The position numbers were made by a program, and so were the translations under genes. A stretch of 64,000 nt of DNA from Candidatus Electrothrix scaldis (GTDB taxonomy: Bacteria; Desulfobacterota; Desulfobulbia; Desulfobulbales; Desulfobulbaceae): contig CP138355.1 in assembly GCA_033584155.1 (NCBI GenBank), positions 62,001 through 126,000 on the forward strand. Reading direction: 5' to 3'. Below the pieces are notes generated by a model. It was not told where the DNA came from and searched no databases. It saw only the letters and a program-made list of their open reading frames with translations. Positions 25,425 through 33,414 of this stretch are shown here, piece by piece; position 1 is the first letter of the stretch; the number at the start of each line of letters is the position of its first letter.

Positions 25425-26376
25425 AATCTTAGTCACCGGTGCATCCGGCTTTGTGGGACGCTCCTTTATGCAGCAATTCGCTGCTCGTGAGGATGTGCAG
25501 CTCCTGGGCATAGCGCGTCGCCCCTTATCCATGCCCAACTACCTCTCTGTGGATCTCACTCAGGGCCTTGATATCCCTTTTCAGCCGGATGTGGTTATCC
25601 ACGCCGCAGCCCATGTCTCGCCCTGGGGAAGGAAAAAGGATTTCTCGGCCCATAATGTCTTTGCCACAGAGCAGGTCATCCACTTCTGCGAACGCAATAA
25701 CTTGCCCCGCCTCGTCTATCTCTCGTCCAGTTCGGTCTTTTATCAGGATAAACCCCAGTTTGATCTTACCGAGGAGAGCCAAATCGGGCCGGAGTTTATC
25801 AATGAGTACGCTGCAAGCAAGTACGAGGGAGAGAAACGGGTCAGGCAATACAGGGGAGAATCCGTGATACTGCGACCACGGGCGGTGTTCGGGCCTGGGG
25901 ATACCGTGCTCTTACCGAGAATACTGGCAGCAGCAGAAAAGGGCCGCCTGCCCATCCTGGATAGTCAGGCAGGTGCGATCATCGGTGACCTCATCTATAT
26001 TGATTCGCTCTGCGAGTACATGCTCAAAGCAGCCCTGGACAACAACATCAGCGGCGAGTACAACCTCACCAATGCAGAACCAGTGGAAATGCATAGCCTG
26101 CTCCTGGATGTCCTCTCCCGCTTAGGTCTGCCTGCCCCCAAGCACCATATCAAGGTCTCAACCGCCATGACCTTGGCCACCCTGCTGGAGAATATCTACA
26201 AGTTCCTGGGCATAGCCAAGGAACCACCCATTACCCGCTACGGCATCAGCGTCCTGGCCCATTCAAAGACCTTTAATGTGGAAAAGATGCTCCGCGACTT
26301 TGGCCCGCCATCTGTTTCGATGCGCGAAGGGGTTGAACGCTATATTCAATGGAAGATGCAAGATGCTGCTTGCTGA
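25408..26376 (+). CDS. NAD-dependent epimerase/dehydratase (3-beta-HSD/OleD-like)
   Basis: 322 residues. The Rossmann motif GASGFVG starts at residue 11 and the catalytic Y134xxxK138 lies in EYAASKYEGEK. The extended SDR form is similar to 3-beta-hydroxysteroid dehydrogenase-like enzymes such as OleD, which reduces beta-keto acids made by OleA. Together with the KAS III gene this suggests formation of a beta-hydroxy long-chain intermediate. It overlaps both neighbours. Confidence 0.85.
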   Translation: MPKKYKILVTGASGFVGRSFMQQFAAREDVQLLGIARRPLSMPNYLSVDLTQGLDIPFQPDVVIHAAAHVSPWGRKKDFSAHNVFATEQVIHFCERNNLPRLVYLSSSSVFYQDKPQFDLTEESQIGPEFINEYAASKYEGEKRVRQYRGESVILRPRAVFGPGDTVLLPRILAAAEKGRLPILDSQAGAIIGDLIYIDSLCEYMLKAALDNNISGEYNLTNAEPVEMHSLLLDVLSRLGLPAPKHHIKVSTAMTLATLLENIYKFLGIAKEPPITRYGISVLAHSKTFNVEKMLRDFGPPSVSMREGVERYIQWKMQDAAC

Positions 26377-27514
26377 ACTCGCCTTTCTCTACCTCCTCGT
26401 CCTGTTCTGCAAGTCACAGGCTGCACTCCGTTTTATCAAGACCTACCCTCAGCCCAAGACAGCCGTTCCTCTAGAGCAGATAGCCATCTTCCAGCCCATC
26501 CTCAGCGGTGACCCCACTCTTGGAGATACTCTTGCCGCCAATATAGGCCCTCTGCAGGGTGCAACCTTTTACTGGCTTGTTGATGACGATGACCTGGAGG
26601 CCCATATCATCGTTAATACCATCGTTGATACCCTCAGAGAACAATCCCCAGAGGCCGCGATTATCAAGCAGAGCTTTCCTGCCGCACCGGAAGGAATAAA
26701 CCCCAAGCTCTTCAAGGTCAACCAGGCCCTTGCTGCCTGTCAGCAGCAATACTGCGTGGTCCTGGATGATGACACCAGGCTTCCCTCTTCCACCTTACAG
26801 AGCCTTCTCGCAGCCCTCCAGGATTGCAGCCTGGCAACAGGCTTGCCCCAATACAGGTCGGACGGCAATTTCCCTTCCGCCTTACTCGCCGCCTTTGTCA
26901 ACAACAACGCCTCTATGACCTATCTCTCCACGCTCCTGTTCATGGAACCCATCACCATCAACGGGATGTGCTATGCCTTTCAGCGAGAGGAGTTTGTCCG
27001 CTGGGGCGGCTTCCAATCGGTTCTCCATCATCTCACAGATGATCTTGCCGTGGCAGGAATGGTGCTGGCACAGGAAGGAAGAATTCGCCAAATCCCTGAG
27101 CGACAAATCATCCAGACTCATCTGCCCAGCATGGGCGCCTATTTCCGTCAGATGCACCGCTGGTATGTCTTTGCCAATATTCTTTTTGCCCAGCAGCCGT
27201 TACGAATCAAAGCCCTGTTAACCGTCTTGCACGGGATACCGCCACTGCTGCTTGCAGCCCTTTTCGTGGGTTCTCTCTTTGCTCCATCACTGCTCCATAG
27301 CGGGATTATTCTTTGCACCCTGGCCCTGCGGCATTGCATCATCATGCAGCATAACGAGCAGCAAAAGACTGGTGACCTCAGAGCGTTCCTCCTCTCCCCC
27401 CTCTCAGAACTGCTCCAAAGCCTGCATTACCTCCATGCCCTCTTGTCCCGACGTATACGCTGGCGGAGCCGCATCTATACAGTCCTTGCCAGCGACAAAT
27501 TTAAGAGCGTGTAG
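26363..27514 (+). CDS. Ceramide-glucosyltransferase-like membrane glycosyltransferase (GT21-like)
   Basis: 383 residues from the ATG at 26363. The order of motifs is that of GT21: an N-terminal membrane helix, a D1-type acidic run at 74-77 (VDDDD), a DxD-type VLDDDT (135-137), TDDLAVAG (226-227), and QMHRWYVF (263-270), matching the (Q/R)XXRW acceptor motif. C-terminal hydrophobic segments follow. Such enzymes glycosylate hydrophobic alcohols such as ceramide or hopanoids at the membrane. A hydroxylated product of the preceding enzymes would be a fitting acceptor; this is inferred. Confidence 0.8.
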   Translation: MLLAELAFLYLLVLFCKSQAALRFIKTYPQPKTAVPLEQIAIFQPILSGDPTLGDTLAANIGPLQGATFYWLVDDDDLEAHIIVNTIVDTLREQSPEAAIIKQSFPAAPEGINPKLFKVNQALAACQQQYCVVLDDDTRLPSSTLQSLLAALQDCSLATGLPQYRSDGNFPSALLAAFVNNNASMTYLSTLLFMEPITINGMCYAFQREEFVRWGGFQSVLHHLTDDLAVAGMVLAQEGRIRQIPERQIIQTHLPSMGAYFRQMHRWYVFANILFAQQPLRIKALLTVLHGIPPLLLAALFVGSLFAPSLLHSGIILCTLALRHCIIMQHNEQQKTGDLRAFLLSPLSELLQSLHYLHALLSRRIRWRSRIYTVLASDKFKSV

Positions 27515-28114
27515 ATGGAAAGGGTGATGGGAACCGGACGTCTTGGGGCGATCTTTTTGACAGGCCAAAGCGATAAACGCAGTTGCAGCCTCATCCCTGA
27601 GCAAGAGCAGACCGCCCAGGCCTTACGCAAGCTGGGTCTTGATGTTTACCCGCTGAACTTTCCCTATCAGGAACAGATGGCTCCCTACCGCAAGGTTCCT
27701 CTCGTTTGGGCGAGCATAGCCAATCTGCGCATGTACTTGCAGTCGCGGCAAGAGGAGTTTGCCAGCAGATATCGGCCCCAATTATGTGAAAGGATCTCGC
27801 AGCATACCTTCACCCTGGTGCTGGCAGGCAGTTGTGGACTGGAGATAATCAATAACATATGCTTATCTGATGAGATAAAGAAGAAACTCCACATCTTCGC
27901 CTATGGACCTGTTGCCCGCAAGCAGCCTGATATCAGCTGCACCTTGGTACAGGGCAGGCGTGACTGGCTTTCAAAATACTTCTTTTCCCAGGTGGATGTT
28001 TCAGTACACTGTGGACATATGGATTATCTGCAATGCCCGGAGGTCCTCAGGGCTCTCAAGGAAACCGCGCTCCAATTACAGAAGGAGACAAAAGGATGCA
28101 ACATGGACAAATAG
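27515..28114 (+). CDS. Unknown protein with alpha/beta-hydrolase-like triad
   Basis: 199 residues, not matched to a named family. A nucleophile-elbow-like AGSCG (Ser106), an acidic residue after a strand (TLVQGRRD150WLS) and a late His (VHCGH168MDYL) are spaced as in small alpha/beta hydrolases. The ATG directly follows the stop of the glycosyltransferase. The 3' end overlaps the next gene by 19 bases, so it is part of the pathway unit. Acyltransferase or esterase are the best guesses. Confidence 0.55.
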   Translation: MERVMGTGRLGAIFLTGQSDKRSCSLIPEQEQTAQALRKLGLDVYPLNFPYQEQMAPYRKVPLVWASIANLRMYLQSRQEEFASRYRPQLCERISQHTFTLVLAGSCGLEIINNICLSDEIKKKLHIFAYGPVARKQPDISCTLVQGRRDWLSKYFFSQVDVSVHCGHMDYLQCPEVLRALKETALQLQKETKGCNMDK

Positions 28115-29391
28115 ATCTCCTCGCGCCGCCCTTTAAAGGGCATCTCCATCCCATCCTGGCAATGGGTAGGCTTTTAGCACCAGACTATGACATCTGCGTG
28201 TTTTCCTCCGCCTCAGCGCAAGCAGATATAGAAGCGGCCGGTCTCAAGGGCATCATCCTGGAATCGGTTGATGACAAGGTGCTGATGGACATCGTCAGCC
28301 CACCGTACGTGGTCGGCAATTCGCCCTTGGCCTTACGTAAGCAGTTCAGAGGGGTCCTGCCCTTTCTCCAGAAACTCTCCCAAGAGCTTGAGGAGATATA
28401 TTCCACCCGTCGACCTGATCTCATGATAGCAGATTTCGTCATCCCGGTTGCGGGCCTGGTTGCTGATAGATTTAATATCCCTTGGTGGACAAGCATTCCG
28501 CCTGTCTGCGTCCTGGAATGCCCGGATGGACCTCCGGCTTACCTTGGCGGCTTGCAACCCGCAACATCGCCGCTCGGCGAACTGAGAAATTTCCTGGGGA
28601 GAAAACTGGTCCGGGTGTTCAAGCGGGTCATCTTTCGCTGCTACGCCAAAGAGATCAAGGCGCTTGGTTTGCAACAGGTCTATCGCAAGGATGGCAGCGA
28701 GGCCATCTACTCGTCCCGACGTATTCTCTGCCTGAGCCATCAGGGACTGGAGTTCACCCACAACTGGCCGCCTCAGGTATCACTCATTGGCCCCATGCTC
28801 TACAGCCCGCCGACCAGTTCTTTGCAACCGGATTTCCTTGCAGGCAAGAAGTATATCCTGGTAACCCTGGGAACCCATGTTGATGCACAAAAAGATCGGG
28901 TCTGCGCGGCAGTTGAGCAGGTCGTGGAGAAATTTCCCGATTATGTGTTCCATTTTACCGATGGGCATAGCGAAACCCAATCCATGCGCAAGATTAACGA
29001 GCAACTTTACCGTTTTTCCTATATTAATTACCAGGAGCATATCGCCTCATACGATCTGGTTGTACATCATGCCGGAACGGGTATTCTGTATCATTGCCTG
29101 CTCAATGGAATTCCATCTCTTGCCTATCCTGTTGATTATGATCAGTTTGATTATGCTGCACGACTGGAGCATCATGGCTTCAGTGTTTGGTTGAAAGATA
29201 TCAGTAATCTGGACAAGGCATTAGCTACGGCGTTGGCATCTGAGGAGATGAAATGCAGGGTTAAGGAGTTTGCCGGGACCTTGCGGGATACGGTCGATGC
29301 CGGTGAGTTTTTAGAACTGGTGAGGGAGCATATGTCTTCCAGTGCTACGGAAATACATGATCTTTCCGGGATCCCAAGAGGGAAGATATAA
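28096..29391 (+). CDS. UGT/MGT-type glycosyltransferase (GT1-like)
   Basis: 431 residues from the ATG at 28096, with GGAG upstream. A GT-B fold: the N-terminal motif LLAPPFKGHLHPILAMG, a mid-protein linker, YILVTLGTHVD and the donor-site VVHHAGTGILYHCLLNGIPSLAYPVDYDQFDYAARLE, equivalent to the HHGG...Q motif. Similar enzymes glycosylate lipids, carotenoids and macrolides. As the second glycosyltransferase of the cluster it may add a second sugar. It ends the unit; no clear terminator follows. Confidence 0.85.
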   Translation: MQHGQIDLLAPPFKGHLHPILAMGRLLAPDYDICVFSSASAQADIEAAGLKGIILESVDDKVLMDIVSPPYVVGNSPLALRKQFRGVLPFLQKLSQELEEIYSTRRPDLMIADFVIPVAGLVADRFNIPWWTSIPPVCVLECPDGPPAYLGGLQPATSPLGELRNFLGRKLVRVFKRVIFRCYAKEIKALGLQQVYRKDGSEAIYSSRRILCLSHQGLEFTHNWPPQVSLIGPMLYSPPTSSLQPDFLAGKKYILVTLGTHVDAQKDRVCAAVEQVVEKFPDYVFHFTDGHSETQSMRKINEQLYRFSYINYQEHIASYDLVVHHAGTGILYHCLLNGIPSLAYPVDYDQFDYAARLEHHGFSVWLKDISNLDKALATALASEEMKCRVKEFAGTLRDTVDAGEFLELVREHMSSSATEIHDLSGIPRGKI

Positions 29392-29425
29392 CTTGTTTAT
29401 AATGATGCTAACAGGTTATACAAGA

Positions 29426-29719
29426 GTTGTTAGCTATCAACAGAAGGTTGTTTATTACAAATAAAAGGTTCGTAGTTATCAAGAGAAGGCTGTTAAGAGC
29501 TAACAAGAGGTTATTTGCTCTAAACAAGGAGTTGTTTATTGCAAACAAAGAGTTCTTGGTTAATACGAGAAGGTTGTTTGCTTCAAACAAAAGGTTTGTG
29601 GTTATCAATAGAAGGTTATTCATAGCTAACAACGAGTTGTTTGCTCTTTACAGAAGGTGGTTGGTTACGAACAAAAGGTTGTTAACGATTAGCAAAGAGT
29701 TGGTGGCTATCTGTAACCT
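29426..29719. repeat. 21-bp tandem repeat array, 14 units
   Basis: Fourteen units of exactly 21 bases begin at 29426 and every 21 bases to 29699, each opening with GTT or a close variant (one unit opens GCT, another GTG) and rich in AACAA. Units differ by many substitutions but there is no insertion or deletion. An earlier partial unit lies before 29426. Because 21 equals seven codons, the array encodes heptads in an open frame on each strand. Confidence 0.9.
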
Positions 29720-29750
29720 ATTTGCATTGTGTGGAAGTGGTCTGATGTAG
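29427..29750 (+). CDS. Possible heptad-repeat peptide encoded by the array
   Basis: A 107-codon frame made almost entirely of seven-residue repeats of the form RLFxxNK / ELFAxNK, basic and amphipathic. It opens at TTG with no convincing ribosome binding site and no ATG upstream. An antisense frame (29408-29623, ATG at 29623) gives NNLLLxTNNLLF-type heptads. Conservation of phase suggests selection for the seven-codon period on at least one strand, but expression is unproven. Confidence 0.25.
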   Translation: MLAINRRLFITNKRFVVIKRRLLRANKRLFALNKELFIANKEFLVNTRRLFASNKRFVVINRRLFIANNELFALYRRWLVTNKRLLTISKELVAICNLFALCGSGLM

Positions 29751-29968
29751 GTTGTAATAGGACCAAAATGAAGTGCGCAGGAAAGGCAATGAGTAGCAAG
29801 CTGATATCGGATAAAAAATCATTCTTTCGAGATTTCAGTTATTTTTTATGTTCCATGTTAGCTGCTGTATAGCGTGATAAGAGAAAATATGCAGACGAAA
29901 ATTGATAAGTGGAAAAGTTCTACTTATTAATACTGTTAGCCACAAAAAACACAAAGAAGGCAATCAAA
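29751..29968. other. Gap before the cassette-like region
   Basis: AT-rich sequence without a recognisable gene. A GTTAGCC resembling an integron core site lies at about 29935, and a small inverted repeat GATAAGT/ACTTATT precedes it. Neither is decisive. Confidence 0.4.
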
Positions 29969-31645
29969 ATGCAAAATGGGAAAAATACAATTCAAGGTTT
30001 ATTTAACGGGGATAGGATTTTTAATATTCCAAAATATCAACGTGCATATACTTGGACAAAAGAAAATTTGGATGATTTCCTTGACGACTTGTTGAATCAA
30101 AGGGGTGATAAAAGCTACTTTTTAGGGACTTTTTTATTTCACCAACAAAAAAACCGTGGTGAATACGAGTTACTTGATGTTGTTGATGGGCAGCAGAGAA
30201 TTACAACCTTTATGATATTTATTAACAGTCTTATTGAGCAATTATTAAAACATAACTCCCCAAAAATAACGCAAAGAACTTATCATAAATATATTCAAGA
30301 TAGAGACGGTGTTTTTAAACTGGAGCTTGAAAACGAAGACAATGGATTTCTTCATGGTTACATATTTGGAAATGAGAAACGGACTTCTTTTGAAACCACC
30401 TCTCAGAAAATACTATATAAAGCCAGAAAATATTTTGAAAAGGAACTATCAAGTCTAAACATAGAGAAGATAGAACGTATTTTTGATGTTTCAACTAATG
30501 CTGATATTTTATTGTATGTAGTCAATGATATTTCTGATGCGACTCAAATTTTCGAGCTATTAAATGATCGAGGGAAAAAACTAACCAATTTAGAAGCCAT
30601 AAAAAGTTTTTTAATGTACAGAATCGATTGTTTGAATTTGAAAGACAAGAACCAACCTATTGATGTTATACAGAAATATTTCGCATCAATATACAGAATT
30701 GTTGAAAAATCTAAGATTAATGAATCAGATGTAATAAGGTATCATACAATAGCTTTCGAAAAATCAAAGGCTTCAGATTATGACGATCCAGAAAAATATA
30801 TAAAAACAAAAATTAATAAAATGTTCGAAAAAGAAAGTGATGACAAAAAAATAAAATCTCAAATTTTGAGCTATGTAAGCCGACTAAAAAGGAGTTTTGA
30901 TATATTTAAAACTATAAACAATAATGAAATGAAGTGTGGCAACTTAGACAAGTTGGTTATGATAGGGCGAATAAATCCATTCTATCCATTAATGATGATT
31001 GTTTATAATCAGCAGGAGAAGGAATTTGAAGGATTTATCTCAAATTTAATTAGATTTACTTTTAGGTCAACGTTAGTGAGTTTAAGAAGCAATGGTGAGA
31101 GTTATTTTTACAGATACATTCGGGAAAAACAAGATTTAGTTGAAGCCGTTAAATGGCCAGTTGAGGAAAATTGGTGGAATATTAATAACCGAGTTAAAGA
31201 GTTTTTAGGTTATAGAAACTTCTATGAATGGGTAAATAAAAACATTGTGAAATATATTCTGTTTTCATACGAAAATTACTTGAGAGAAGAAAATGGATAC
31301 CCTCTTCTTGGAATAGACAATTATTTTGAAACGGATGAAAGAAAAAAGCTGAGCATAGAACACATTACCGCGCAGAAGGCTGAAAATATAGAGTTTGACG
31401 ATGATTTTGAAGAGGACTATTTGCATTCGTTAGGCAATCTTGTAATTGACACAAAATCATCAAATTCAAGGAAAGGGAAAAAATCCGTTGATAAAAAAAT
31501 GGAAGAATACATTACAGCGCCATTAATGTCACAGAATATGATAGATAAATCAAAAACAAATTGGGATGATATCGAGGAAATTAAAAAGTACATAGATGAT
31601 AGGAATAAGGAAATTGTTAAGTTTGTAAAAAACAGCCTATTGTAA
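29969..31645 (+). CDS. DUF262/DUF1524 (GmrSD-like) nuclease
   Basis: 558 residues from the ATG at 29969 (AAGG upstream). The N-terminal DUF262 motifs are FNIPKYQRAYTWTKENLDDF and LLDVVDGQQRITT. The C-terminal DUF1524 part has SIEHITAQK followed by LHSLGNLVIDTKSSNSRKG, the HNH-like His-Asn arrangement. Relatives include type IV modification-dependent restriction enzymes (GmrSD) and other phage-defence nucleases. Strongly AT-rich against the surrounding genes. It is followed 11 bases later by an attC-like site, so it appears to be the cargo of an integron cassette; at about 1.7 kb it is long for one. Confidence 0.85.
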   Translation: MQNGKNTIQGLFNGDRIFNIPKYQRAYTWTKENLDDFLDDLLNQRGDKSYFLGTFLFHQQKNRGEYELLDVVDGQQRITTFMIFINSLIEQLLKHNSPKITQRTYHKYIQDRDGVFKLELENEDNGFLHGYIFGNEKRTSFETTSQKILYKARKYFEKELSSLNIEKIERIFDVSTNADILLYVVNDISDATQIFELLNDRGKKLTNLEAIKSFLMYRIDCLNLKDKNQPIDVIQKYFASIYRIVEKSKINESDVIRYHTIAFEKSKASDYDDPEKYIKTKINKMFEKESDDKKIKSQILSYVSRLKRSFDIFKTINNNEMKCGNLDKLVMIGRINPFYPLMMIVYNQQEKEFEGFISNLIRFTFRSTLVSLRSNGESYFYRYIREKQDLVEAVKWPVEENWWNINNRVKEFLGYRNFYEWVNKNIVKYILFSYENYLREENGYPLLGIDNYFETDERKKLSIEHITAQKAENIEFDDDFEEDYLHSLGNLVIDTKSSNSRKGKKSVDKKMEEYITAPLMSQNMIDKSKTNWDDIEEIKKYIDDRNKEIVKFVKNSLL

Positions 31646-31656
31646 TTAATTCCAAT

Positions 31657-31717
31657 GACTAACAAGGCTAATTCAGCCGACGCAAAAAAGCCGCGCGGCT
31701 GATTAGCAACGTTATGC
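31657..31717 (+). other. attC-like integron recombination site 1
   Basis: The outer simple site pair is TAAC (31660-31663) and GTTATGC (31711-31717). Inside, GCTAAT-T-CAGCCG-A-CGC (31667-31683) pairs with GCGCGGCTGATTAGC (31693-31707). The stem is perfect apart from two unpaired bases in the left arm, T31673 and A31680. Two extrahelical bases on one arm plus the R''/R' ends are the hallmarks of attC, and the sequence strongly resembles the aadA-type attC sites. Confidence 0.85.
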
Positions 31718-31731
31718 CTCAAAAAAACATC

Positions 31732-31845
31732 ATGAAAGCAATCGAAAGAAGATGGCATGAATACCATGTGAGATTGGCAGCTTCTATAAGAAGCGAGGTT
31801 ACCAAAGATGCGGAGGATGACCTGCTCATAAAGCTAACCATATGA
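31732..31845 (+). CDS. Very short ORF at the start of cassette 2
   Basis: 37 codons from an ATG 15 bases after the attC site. The product begins MKAIERRWHEYHVRLAAS. No ribosome binding site is obvious and no family is recognised. It could be the first gene of the cassette or chance. Confidence 0.25.
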   Translation: MKAIERRWHEYHVRLAASIRSEVTKDAEDDLLIKLTI

Positions 31846-31899
31846 ATTCAGGAACGGCAAATCTCTTTTTATCAACAATACGATGCTGCTGGATAAAGA

Positions 31900-32217
31900 A
31901 TGAAAAAATTCGAGAGAGATATCATCCGATCATTGCTCGAACGAACTGAATATAAGGACTTAGCCTTTCCTGATACCGAGATGCAGAGTGTTTTGGAGTT
32001 CTCGGGTGCTGGGTATTTTCTCAGTTTTAGATCAAGCAAACTTCCGAAGAACAGAATCATTTTAAACGAACCAAATATAAATGGGAAACTGAATGGGATA
32101 GCTGTCGGATTTATTGGCTTCATACAGGATTCCGAGCTAATACTTGAGTGTTATTCTTTCGATCAAGAATTAGGACCAGAGGATAGGCATGGTGAATTCG
32201 TACTAAGCGCAATATAA
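31900..32217 (+). CDS. Hypothetical cassette protein
   Basis: 105 residues, ATG with GGA eight bases upstream. Alternating beta-like and charged segments: LAFPDTEMQSVLEFSGAGY, VGFIGFIQDSELILECYSFD and a C-terminal GEFVLSAI. The family is not recognised; size and shape are those of many integron cassette proteins or small immunity-type proteins. The stop codon lies within the left end of the next attC-like site, a typical cassette arrangement. Confidence 0.65.
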   Translation: MKKFERDIIRSLLERTEYKDLAFPDTEMQSVLEFSGAGYFLSFRSSKLPKNRIILNEPNINGKLNGIAVGFIGFIQDSELILECYSFDQELGPEDRHGEFVLSAI

Positions 32218-32280
32218 CAAGGCACTCAAAACGCTGCGCTACGCTCGACCTGCTGAAGCTGACTGTTTAACAACATTATG
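32213..32280 (+). other. attC-like site 2, degenerate core
   Basis: TATAACAAGGC at the left, beginning within the stop codon, and CAACATTATG at the right, overlapping the next ATG. The right core reads ATTATG where GTTATG is expected, so the cleavage triplet is changed. Internal pairing is weaker than in site 1. Confidence 0.55.
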
Positions 32281-32748
32281 ACCCCAGAAATAGTCTACGG
32301 AGATATCCTCAAACAAGAGGTTGAGGTTATCGTCAATGCCTGGAACAGGAATATCATTCCCTGGTGGTTACTCCTGCCTCAGGGCGTCTCAGGAGCAATA
32401 AAAAAGAAGGGCGGTTATGCCCCCTTCAAAGAACTCGCCAAGTTTGGCCCGATCCCTTTAGGTGAAGCAAGACAAACATCAGCAGGCACCCTTCCCTTTC
32501 AGGCTATTATCCATGTGGCAGGGATCAACATGTTCTGGGTGGCAACACAATATTCGGTTAGCAACGCCGTCAAGAATGCAATGAATATCGTGAAGAAAGA
32601 GGGGTACAGGAGCGTCGCCTTTCCTCTCATCGGAGCTGGGTCAGGGAATAGAAACCAAGAGTGGTCATTAGGTTTAATGCTTGAGACGTTCAAGCAGATT
32701 GAGACACCGGCCAGGGTAGCAATAGTACGATACAGAAAAAACACCTGA
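32278..32748 (+). CDS. Macro-domain protein
   Basis: 156 residues with macro-domain motifs: GDILKQEVEVIVNAWNRN (ADP-ribose pocket Asn), PQGVSGAIKKKGG, HVAGIN and VAFPLIGAGSGN. Macro domains bind or hydrolyse ADP-ribose adducts. Embedded in the cassette-like array between two attC-like sites. The start lies inside the right end of site 2. Substrate and partner are not evident; a role in defence or in reversing ADP-ribosylation is inference. Confidence 0.85.
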   Translation: MTPEIVYGDILKQEVEVIVNAWNRNIIPWWLLLPQGVSGAIKKKGGYAPFKELAKFGPIPLGEARQTSAGTLPFQAIIHVAGINMFWVATQYSVSNAVKNAMNIVKKEGYRSVAFPLIGAGSGNRNQEWSLGLMLETFKQIETPARVAIVRYRKNT

Positions 32749-32811
32749 TAACAATTGGCTGAATCGATACGCCATCACTAATAGTTGCACAACAAAATAA
32801 GGAAGTTATTT
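32746..32811 (+). other. Possible attC-like remnant 3
   Basis: TGATAACAATTGGCTGAATC after the macro-gene stop looks like the left end of an attC. The right end is unclear; GTTATTT at 32805-32811 just before the next ATG is a poor match. Possibly a decayed site. Confidence 0.3.
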
Positions 32812-33414
32812 ATGTCTGTTGTATGTGGAATCATAAAAGATAATCAAGTAGCAATATCATGCGATACACAAGCAAATTGCGGATCGTTAATTCTATCAGC
32901 AGCGCATCGTATCAATTCAACAAAATTATTGAAAGTAAACGGGAGTATTATTGGTATAGTTGGTTGGAGTGCAGTGTCAGATATGATTGAACATTTAATC
33001 ATTAGCAATGAAAAATTATTTCAGTTTGCTGATCGTATGGAAATTTTTTCTTCTCTTCTACGCCTTCACAAGGAAATGAAAGAAAATTATTATTTAGAGA
33101 CAAATGAAGAAGATGACCAACCCGTAGAATCAAACCAACTGAGCGCGATAATAATCAATAAAAATGGATTATTTAGCACCGCAAGCTATCGAGAGGTCAA
33201 CCAATATAGGACATATTGGGCAATTGGCGCCGGAAATCAGCTCGCTTTAGGAGCAATGCATGCGTTATATGATAAACCGTTTACAGCCAAAGAAATTGCT
33301 GAGGCAGGCGTTCTGGCAGCTGTCGAGTTTGAAGAATCATGTGGCCTGCCGCTCCAAACTGAAATACTCAACCTGACCAACAACTCTATGAAATTAACCT
33401 GGGGACACAAATGA
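32812..33414 (+). CDS. Proteasome-beta-like Ntn-hydrolase-fold protein
   Basis: 200 residues. The ATG at 32812 has AAGGA upstream. The opening SVVCGIIKDNQVAISCDTQAN resembles the first strands of proteasome beta/HslV-type Ntn hydrolases, with VNGSIIGIVGWSA and YWAIGAGNQLALGAMHALYD further on, corresponding to the G-S/A-G turn of the fold. Residue 2 is Ser, not the Thr of classic proteases, so catalysis is uncertain. It overlaps the next gene by four bases (ATGA), pairing it with a membrane metallopeptidase. Confidence 0.6.
   Translation: MSVVCGIIKDNQVAISCDTQANCGSLILSAAHRINSTKLLKVNGSIIGIVGWSAVSDMIEHLIISNEKLFQFADRMEIFSSLLRLHKEMKENYYLETNEEDDQPVESNQLSAIIINKNGLFSTASYREVNQYRTYWAIGAGNQLALGAMHALYDKPFTAKEIAEAGVLAAVEFEESCGLPLQTEILNLTNNSMKLTWGHK

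Noticed and set aside
27515-28114. Thioesterase assignment for the small hydrolase-like gene
   Set aside because: The nucleophile motif lacks the first Gly of GxSxG and no family features of thioesterases are seen; left as unknown.
29426-29719. Possible CRISPR array
   Set aside because: The period is 21 bases with no unique spacers and no constant repeats; it is a tandem coding-type repeat.
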